Origin: Paenibacillus_D sp047238105
GTDB taxonomy: Bacteria > Bacillota > Bacilli > Paenibacillales > Paenibacillaceae
NCBI RefSeq assembly: GCF_047238105.1
Contig: NZ_JBDFMD010000001.1
Coordinates: 744,001 to 808,000, forward strand
DNA: 64,000 nucleotides
Reading direction: 5' to 3'
The notes under the pieces are model-generated. The model worked only from the letters and a program-made list of their open reading frames with translations, was not told the origin of the DNA and ran no database searches. The translations under genes were made by a program, and so were the position numbers. Shown here piece by piece: positions 58,900 to 64,000 of this stretch (position 1 is the stretch's first letter; every line of letters begins with the position of its first letter).

Positions 58900-59775
58900 T
58901 TATCCCTTCACGGCTCCGAGCATGACCCCGTTGACAAAGAAGCGCTGCAGCCATGGATAGACGAGCAGGATCGGCACGGTGGCGAAGATGACACTGGCCG
59001 CCTTCAGACTCTCCGGTACGAGCAGCATGTTGCGCTGGCCGCCTTCGTTTTTCAAGAGATCCGTAATCATGGAATTCTGCACCATCTGATACAACTTGAG
59101 CTGGAGCGGATACAGCTCGGGACTGGTAATATACATTAACGTATCCTGGAATCCGTTCCAACGGCCGACCGCATAGAACAGACTAAGTGTTGCCAGCACC
59201 GGCAGCGACAGGGGGAGCATGATGCTCATAAGGGTCCGGAAATGGCTGCTGCCGTCGATCTCCGCAGATTCTTCCAGACTCTCCGGGATATTGTTGAAGA
59301 ACGAGACCATGATGATCAGATAAAACGGATTAATGAGTCCGGGCAAAACAAGTGCCCACACGGAATCAAGCAAACCCAGATTGCGAACCAGAATGTATTC
59401 AGGAATAATACCGCCGCTGAAGAACATGGTGATCACGACGATCAGCATCATCGTTTTGCGCCCCTTCAGCTTTTTGCGCGACAGCGGATAACCGAGCGCA
59501 ATCGTCATCAGCATGCACATCAGCGTGAACAGCACAGTCAAGCCAATGGTAAAGAACATCGAACGAATCATGGCAGCGTCAGCGAAGACTTTGGCGTAGG
59601 CTTCAAATGTAAGACCAACAGGCATCAGACTAACCTTGCCCGATGTAATCGGTCCAGCCGAGCTCAACGATATCGCGATCAAATGCACAAACGGGGCCAG
59701 ACACAGCAATGTTGCAATCGTCATAATGATGATGGTGGACATATCAAACCAGCGGCTGGCGGTCTGCTCTTTCAT
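58900..59775 (-). CDS. Carbohydrate ABC transporter permease (LplC/AraQ-like)
   Basis: 291 residues, six membrane segments. The EAA-like loop (SLEESAEIDGSSHFRTLMSI, then MLPLSLPVLATLSLFYAVGR) and the family C-terminus (FFVNGVMLGAVKG) are present. AAAGGAG precedes the ATG. It is the third gene of the second importer operon; its ATPase is presumably encoded elsewhere. Confidence 0.92.
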   Translation of the reverse strand: MKEQTASRWFDMSTIIIMTIATLLCLAPFVHLIAISLSSAGPITSGKVSLMPVGLTFEAYAKVFADAAMIRSMFFTIGLTVLFTLMCMLMTIALGYPLSRKKLKGRKTMMLIVVITMFFSGGIIPEYILVRNLGLLDSVWALVLPGLINPFYLIIMVSFFNNIPESLEESAEIDGSSHFRTLMSIMLPLSLPVLATLSLFYAVGRWNGFQDTLMYITSPELYPLQLKLYQMVQNSMITDLLKNEGGQRNMLLVPESLKAASVIFATVPILLVYPWLQRFFVNGVMLGAVKG

Positions 59776-59802
59776 AGGGAGTATGCTCCTTTCGTGGAGG
59801 AA

Positions 59803-60705
59803 TTAAAGAATGCTCTCATCCGTCAGCTTCTTGGATGTATAGTTGGCTCCCAGGACAAAGATCATGCCGACGACGGCTTGGAACAGACCGACTACCGTAG
59901 CCATCGTATATTGTCCAGACTGCAGTCCGACTCGATAAACAAACGTACTGAGCACATCCGAGTATTCCCTCACCGCCAGGTTGCCGATGACATAAGGACG
60001 ATCAAAACCGATGGTAATCATGTTGCCCAGATTAATAATGAGCAGGATAACGATGGTCGACTTCAAACCCGGCAAGGTAATATGCCAGATCCGTTTCAAT
60101 CGGCCGGCGCCGTCGATGCTGGCGGCCTCAAACAGCTCCTTGTTGATGCCCGTCAGCGCTGCGAGATAGATGATCGTCCCCCACCCTGCGCTCTGCCATA
60201 CGCCTACCAGCAGGTAAGTGACGAGCCACTCATTCTTGCTCGTCAGGAACGGAATCGCATCAAAGCCGATACTCGTGATGAGGTTGTTGATCATCCCTGA
60301 TTGCGTGCCGAATACCTGATAGACGATGCCGCCAATGATAACCCAAGAGATGAAATGCGGGATATACAGAACGGTTTGGGAGAGCCGCTTGAACCAGACG
60401 ATCTTCATCTCATAGAGCAAGATCGCCAGAATGAGCGGTGCCGGGAAGGACACCAGTAGATCGAGAAAATTCAACATGAGCGTATTACGCAGCGCAAGAT
60501 AAAAATCCCGCATACCGAAAACTTCTCTAAAAGCATCAAAGCCGATCCACTGACTTCCAAGAATGCCCTGAAAGAAATTGAAATCCTTGAAGGCGATCTG
60601 GATGCCGTACATGGGACCGTATCGGAAGATAAGAAAATAAGCCAGCGGCAACACAACGAGCGCATACAATTGCCAATAGCGGGTGAAATAGCTTTTAAAA
60701 CTCAC
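59803..60705 (-). CDS. Carbohydrate ABC transporter permease (LplB-like)
   Basis: About 300 residues, six membrane segments. Signature segments are FRYGPMYGIQIAFKDFNFFQ and the EAA-like loop FEAASIDGAGRLKRIWHITL with PGLKSTIVILLI. The start is a GTG at 60705 with GGGAGGGG at proper spacing; the in-frame TTG at 60720 lies inside the SD. A 267-bp structured region separates it from the upstream binding-protein gene. Confidence 0.91.
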   Translation of the reverse strand: MSFKSYFTRYWQLYALVVLPLAYFLIFRYGPMYGIQIAFKDFNFFQGILGSQWIGFDAFREVFGMRDFYLALRNTLMLNFLDLLVSFPAPLILAILLYEMKIVWFKRLSQTVLYIPHFISWVIIGGIVYQVFGTQSGMINNLITSIGFDAIPFLTSKNEWLVTYLLVGVWQSAGWGTIIYLAALTGINKELFEAASIDGAGRLKRIWHITLPGLKSTIVILLIINLGNMITIGFDRPYVIGNLAVREYSDVLSTFVYRVGLQSGQYTMATVVGLFQAVVGMIFVLGANYTSKKLTDESIL

Positions 60706-60800
60706 AACGTCCCCTCCCAAGGTGAAACGGCTGTCGCCGTGTGCTTACGAAGCCAGTTTTGCTTCGCAAATCTCTGAGTGCAGCGCGTTTCATTCCATAG

Positions 60801-60920
60801 AATTCTAAGCTAAGTATGAATGTGAAACTTATACTTTCTTAGAATTTAAAAGTTTTCCGCAGGAAAACTCGCTTCGTAAGCATACGCTTAAGTTTTCCGC
60901 AGGAAAACTCGCTTCGTAAG
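60801..60920 (-). repeat. Structured intercistronic region with two 31-bp direct repeats and hairpins
   Basis: 60801-60846 can fold into a long hairpin (AATTCTAAG and AAGTAT arms with complements). 60850-60880 and 60890-60920 are identical 31-bp repeats, each containing the perfect inverted repeat AGTTTTCCGCAGGAAAACT. It lies between the substrate-binding protein gene and the first permease gene. Confidence 0.85.
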
Positions 60921-60972
60921 GAAGAAGCGAATCGCCCGCAAGCGATCGCTCCTCTCCTCACCTTCGTGCTGC

Positions 60973-62595
60973 TTAGCCGTTCAGTTCCTTGTACAACGCA
61001 GTGCGCTCGTCGAGAATCGCCTGGCCGCCATTGGTCATGTAATCCCTCATCATGTTTTCAAAGACGGTATCAAATTGATCCGGGCTGGCCATAGTCGATT
61101 TTACGATCAACTCGTTGAACTTGTCTTGCAGGGTCGTTGCGTATTTGGTCTGCGCTTCGATCGGTCTGCCGGTTACGACCATCTCGACCGTATCCCGATT
61201 GGCAATATCCTGAGCCAGGGCGACATCTTCCTGGTAACGGGTAGGGAATTGCAGCGCACGCGCTTTCATATTGTCCTCTTCACTGCCCAGTTGCTTGCCG
61301 TTAGAGATAATCGCCATGTCGCCGCTGATAAACAGACGGTCGATTGCCTCCTGGCTCGGGTTTTCGAGAACGACCGGAATGCCGTCTTCGAGTGTGTAGT
61401 TTTCGCCTTCTACACCGTTCTGGATATGGAACAGATGATCCTCGGAAGCCATCCACTCCAGATACTTGATTGCTTCTACCGGACGCTGGCTCGATTTTGG
61501 AATCATGATATACATCCCGTTCGGCGCGTACTTCGGCTTGACATATTTCCCTTCCGAATTGGTGAACACGTCGATGGGCAGCAGCTTGGCGCTTTCTACA
61601 TTGGCTCTGAGGATATCGTAGGTGCCATTTTCGTAAAACATGTTCACGTCATCTTCCGAGAAGAACCCTGTCTTGCCGCTGGAGATGTCTTCATTGAACT
61701 TCTTTTTATCCTCATCGAGTCCGAAATCTTTACTAATCAAGCCTTCGTTGTACAGCTTGTTCATAAATTTCAGACCTTCCTTGAAGCCGGGCAGCAGCGG
61801 CGGATAGTCGTTGGAGCCCAGCTGCTGTGTCATCGTGAAGCGCTCTTCCTCGCTCAAAGGCTCGATAAACGACCAGAGCAACGTTTCATATTGCGCGGAA
61901 GCAATCGTCATACCGAACGGAATGACTTGACCCCCGGTTTCTCCCGGATCGTTTTCTTTGAAGGCTTTCAATGTTTCGTACAGCTCATCGGTCGTCGTCG
62001 GGGCCGGCATGTCCAGCTTCTCGAGCCAGTCCTGGCGGATGAACGAGGCATATTTGCCTGTGTTGGAGCGTTTGGCCGGGACAGCGAACTGTGTCCCTTC
62101 GAATTTTCCGTATTCCAGCACGTCGTCACCGAGAAACGCCTTCAGGTTCGGCGCATGCTCGTCAAGCAGCGGGCCGACATCCGTTAGTCCGCCCTGACTC
62201 GCGTACCGGTTAAAGGTGTTCGGGTCGTAGGTGAAGACAATATCCGGCACATTGCTGCCGCTGGACATGAGCACGTTCAGCTTCTCGATCTCCTCGGACC
62301 GGGGGATGGGCACGAACTCGACATCGATATTGTTCGGGTCGCCGAAGCTTTCCTGCACATAGCGGGTCATATAGTTATCCTGAATTGTCATGCCTGTCGG
62401 CGTATTGCCGCGATCGAATACTTCAACCTTCAGTGTAACGCGCGCTCCGTTTCCTCCCTCGGCTGTCCCCCCCGTGCTGCTGGTTTTGCCGTCGTTGGAG
62501 GAGCATGCCGATACGAGCAGCGTACTTAGCACGACTGCCGATACGAGCGTCTTGGATGAGATAAGACGTTTGCTGCGAGTGTGTTGTCTGTTCAT
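60973..62595 (-). CDS. ABC transporter sugar-binding lipoprotein (LplA-like)
   Basis: 540 residues with a lipoprotein signal (basic start, VSAVVLSTLLVSAC lipobox) and a Ser/Gly linker. The mature part is a large extracellular solute-binding protein (VTLKVEVFDRGNTPTGM, DNYMTRYVQESFGDPNNIDV, PNGMYIMIPKSSQRPVEAIK, HIQNGVEGENYTLEDGIPV). It is the first gene of the operon feeding permeases 60705 and 59775. AAGGGGTTAGG precedes the ATG. The substrate is unknown; context suggests an inositol-containing or uronate-containing glycoside, which is speculative. Confidence 0.92.
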   Translation of the reverse strand: MNRQHTRSKRLISSKTLVSAVVLSTLLVSACSSNDGKTSSTGGTAEGGNGARVTLKVEVFDRGNTPTGMTIQDNYMTRYVQESFGDPNNIDVEFVPIPRSEEIEKLNVLMSSGSNVPDIVFTYDPNTFNRYASQGGLTDVGPLLDEHAPNLKAFLGDDVLEYGKFEGTQFAVPAKRSNTGKYASFIRQDWLEKLDMPAPTTTDELYETLKAFKENDPGETGGQVIPFGMTIASAQYETLLWSFIEPLSEEERFTMTQQLGSNDYPPLLPGFKEGLKFMNKLYNEGLISKDFGLDEDKKKFNEDISSGKTGFFSEDDVNMFYENGTYDILRANVESAKLLPIDVFTNSEGKYVKPKYAPNGMYIMIPKSSQRPVEAIKYLEWMASEDHLFHIQNGVEGENYTLEDGIPVVLENPSQEAIDRLFISGDMAIISNGKQLGSEEDNMKARALQFPTRYQEDVALAQDIANRDTVEMVVTGRPIEAQTKYATTLQDKFNELIVKSTMASPDQFDTVFENMMRDYMTNGGQAILDERTALYKELNG

Positions 62596-62837
62596 TCCTA
62601 ACCCCTTCTTTCCTTCACGAATGTTGCCGGCACGGGGAGTTGTAAGCGCGTTCTTGCCTCAGCGCCGTGCGCCCCTTCCGGACTGACCACAGTATGTCAC
62701 AGCCGGAAAGCAGGCGGCAATAAACCTGTTTCAAATCGATAAACCAAAGCACGAATCCACCAATATATGGAATACTAAACTACCTTCGCATCCTAAACAA
62801 AATGCCAGATCCCTTGCTACAACTGGATTTTTCAACC

Positions 62838-64000
62838 TTACGGTGTCGACCCCGGCCTCATCTGCAGCTTACGATAATCGCCAGGCGTGACGCCGACGAT
62901 CCGCTTGAACACCCGTCCGAAAGTGATCGCATTGGCATAGCCGACTTGCAGCGCAATATTCTGGATCGGCTCTGCAGTGTGCGCGAGGAGGTGCTCCGCC
63001 CGATCCATCCGCAGCTGGACGATAAAGTCGACGAATTTCATATTGAATTCTTCCTTGAACAAGTAGCTGGCATACTTGCCGGAGATATTGAAACGGTCGC
63101 TCAGATGCTTCAGCGACAGATCCGGATTCTCAAAATTCTCTTCGATATACGATTTGATCTCGGCGATCATCGCACGATGATTTTTGGATTCGCTATGCGC
63201 CACATAGGTACGGTAAATGTCTGTCAATTGCTCCAGATATAAGCTTTGAAGCTGCTCAAGCGTCTCCGTCGATTCCCCCTTGCGATTCAACTCCCGGATC
63301 GCTTCGCTGTCAAATTGCCGCTGCAGCTCATGTGAGATTTCCGACAGCTCGCTGCCCAGCATATCCATCATCGCACTGATAATCATCCGGATTTCTTCAT
63401 CCTTCAACTGGTCTTGCCGGAGCTCTGCGAAGATCCGGTCCAGCGCTGAACGCCAATCGCCGCTTAATAATCGGAACGCCTTGACGGCCTCAGCGCTCAG
63501 CTGCATATACTTGTACCAGGTCCGGCCGCTCTTGCCAGGCAGTTCCTCACTCATGATGAGTCCATTCTCTCCCATGGCAAGTCGATGCTCCAACGCCTGC
63601 ACGGCCCCTTTGTACGAGGATTGAAGCTGCCCCAGTCCTCCGGCAAATGTGCCGACCCCGAAGCGCAGCGTCATCCGCAGATTGTCTCTGATCCAGCTGC
63701 AGCCCTTATCGACCAGCGATCTCACGATTGCCCTGGGCTCGGTTTGCGGCTGGCTGAAGATCAGTATCAAGCCCATCCGGTTCTCGCCGATCCACTCCAG
63801 CCAGCCCTGCATGCCCTCGCCCTGACTGAGCTCGTGCAGCACATTCATAAGCGCGAACTTCAGCGTATGTTGATCGCGGACCGAATAATCGCTGCGGAAG
63901 CTCCCGTAGCGGGCCATCTCGACTGCGATAAATACCGATTGAAGCCGGTCCGTCGCTCGCGGCCATAAGGATAAACGGCGCATGCGCTGCTCGATCTCCG
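62838..64000 (-). CDS. Large AraC-family regulator, C-terminal part (5' truncated by window)
   Basis: The frame stays open to base 64000, so the N-terminus lies outside the window. The visible 387 residues include a GGDEF-like/linker central region (RMTLRFGVGTFAGGLGQLQS) and a C-terminal AraC domain: LSLKHLSDRFNISGKYASYL and IQNIALQVGYANAITFGRVF with VGVTPGDYRKL. Such large one-component regulators in Paenibacillaceae often carry an N-terminal membrane sensor (YtdP-like). It is upstream of the second LplABC-type importer on the same strand, so it most likely controls that operon. A 242-bp gap separates it from the binding-protein gene. Confidence 0.88.
   Translation of the reverse strand, partial: EIEQRMRRLSLWPRATDRLQSVFIAVEMARYGSFRSDYSVRDQHTLKFALMNVLHELSQGEGMQGWLEWIGENRMGLILIFSQPQTEPRAIVRSLVDKGCSWIRDNLRMTLRFGVGTFAGGLGQLQSSYKGAVQALEHRLAMGENGLIMSEELPGKSGRTWYKYMQLSAEAVKAFRLLSGDWRSALDRIFAELRQDQLKDEEIRMIISAMMDMLGSELSEISHELQRQFDSEAIRELNRKGESTETLEQLQSLYLEQLTDIYRTYVAHSESKNHRAMIAEIKSYIEENFENPDLSLKHLSDRFNISGKYASYLFKEEFNMKFVDFIVQLRMDRAEHLLAHTAEPIQNIALQVGYANAITFGRVFKRIVGVTPGDYRKLQMRPGSTP

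Noticed and set aside
59242..60300. 352-aa plus-strand ORF opposite the permeases
   Set aside because: Shadow of two permease genes; polar, His/Asn/Gln-rich composition unlike a real protein.
60721..60972. Riboswitch or structured regulatory RNA of known class
   Set aside because: The region is repeat-built and lies between genes of one operon; no known riboswitch core was recognised.

Overview
The window comes from a GC-rich, spore-forming Firmicute, most likely a Paenibacillus-like member of the Paenibacillaceae. The evidence is a CotH-type spore-coat kinase, a YjcZ-type sporulation peptide, strong AGGAGG ribosome-binding sites with frequent GTG/TTG starts, YesM/YesN-type two-component systems beside LplABC-type sugar importers, an LTA synthase, SLH anchoring, and B. 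subtilis-like ytxGH, xpaC/telA, uxa/uxu and iol genes. I saw no rRNA, tRNA, prophage, insertion sequence or CRISPR array.

Layout. 1-7.7 kb is housekeeping: CotH (partial), O-methyltransferase, THUMP RNA methyltransferase coupled to an LTA-synthase-like enzyme, DUF1450, HesB-like protein, M14 carboxypeptidase, glutamate racemase. 7.9-10.3 kb has a GH4 alpha-galactosidase divergent from an AraC regulator. 10.3-18.9 kb has ytxG-ytxH, a SufR-like regulator, an ECF sigma/anti-sigma pair divergent from a NEW3-ABC transporter operon, then small genes, an intergenic repeat and a gene under an apparent LexA-controlled promoter. 19.0-26.6 kb is a sugar ABC importer with its own YesM/YesN system, separated by a 51-bp tandem repeat.

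26.7-40.4 kb is centred on hexuronates. uxaB-uxaA-uxaC (galacturonate branch) is under a LacI regulator with two identical perfect operators. gntR-uxuA-uxuB (glucuronate/fructuronate branch) has a palindrome in the promoter spacer. Between them lie a secreted esterase carrying a cohesin-like domain and a dockerin, and next to it a cohesin-SLH surface protein. Together these look like a two-protein cell-surface assembly for plant polysaccharide deacylation. A GDYXXLXY/DUF2157 membrane pair also sits here.

40.4-49.7 kb has xpaC-telA, small genes, a divergent PRPP synthetase paralogue, and a heme oxygenase - bacteriophytochrome - DUF423 - MHYT histidine kinase gene run that looks like a light/gas-sensing operon. 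49.7-64 kb is a myo-inositol operon (iolD-E-C-A-G-B) downstream of a second LplABC-type importer, an unassigned cytoplasmic protein that may be a carbohydrate-active enzyme, and a truncated AraC-type regulator. Overall the window encodes uptake and catabolism of plant-derived sugars, uronates and inositol, plus surface and signalling functions. All calls come from reading the sequence; no database search was run.
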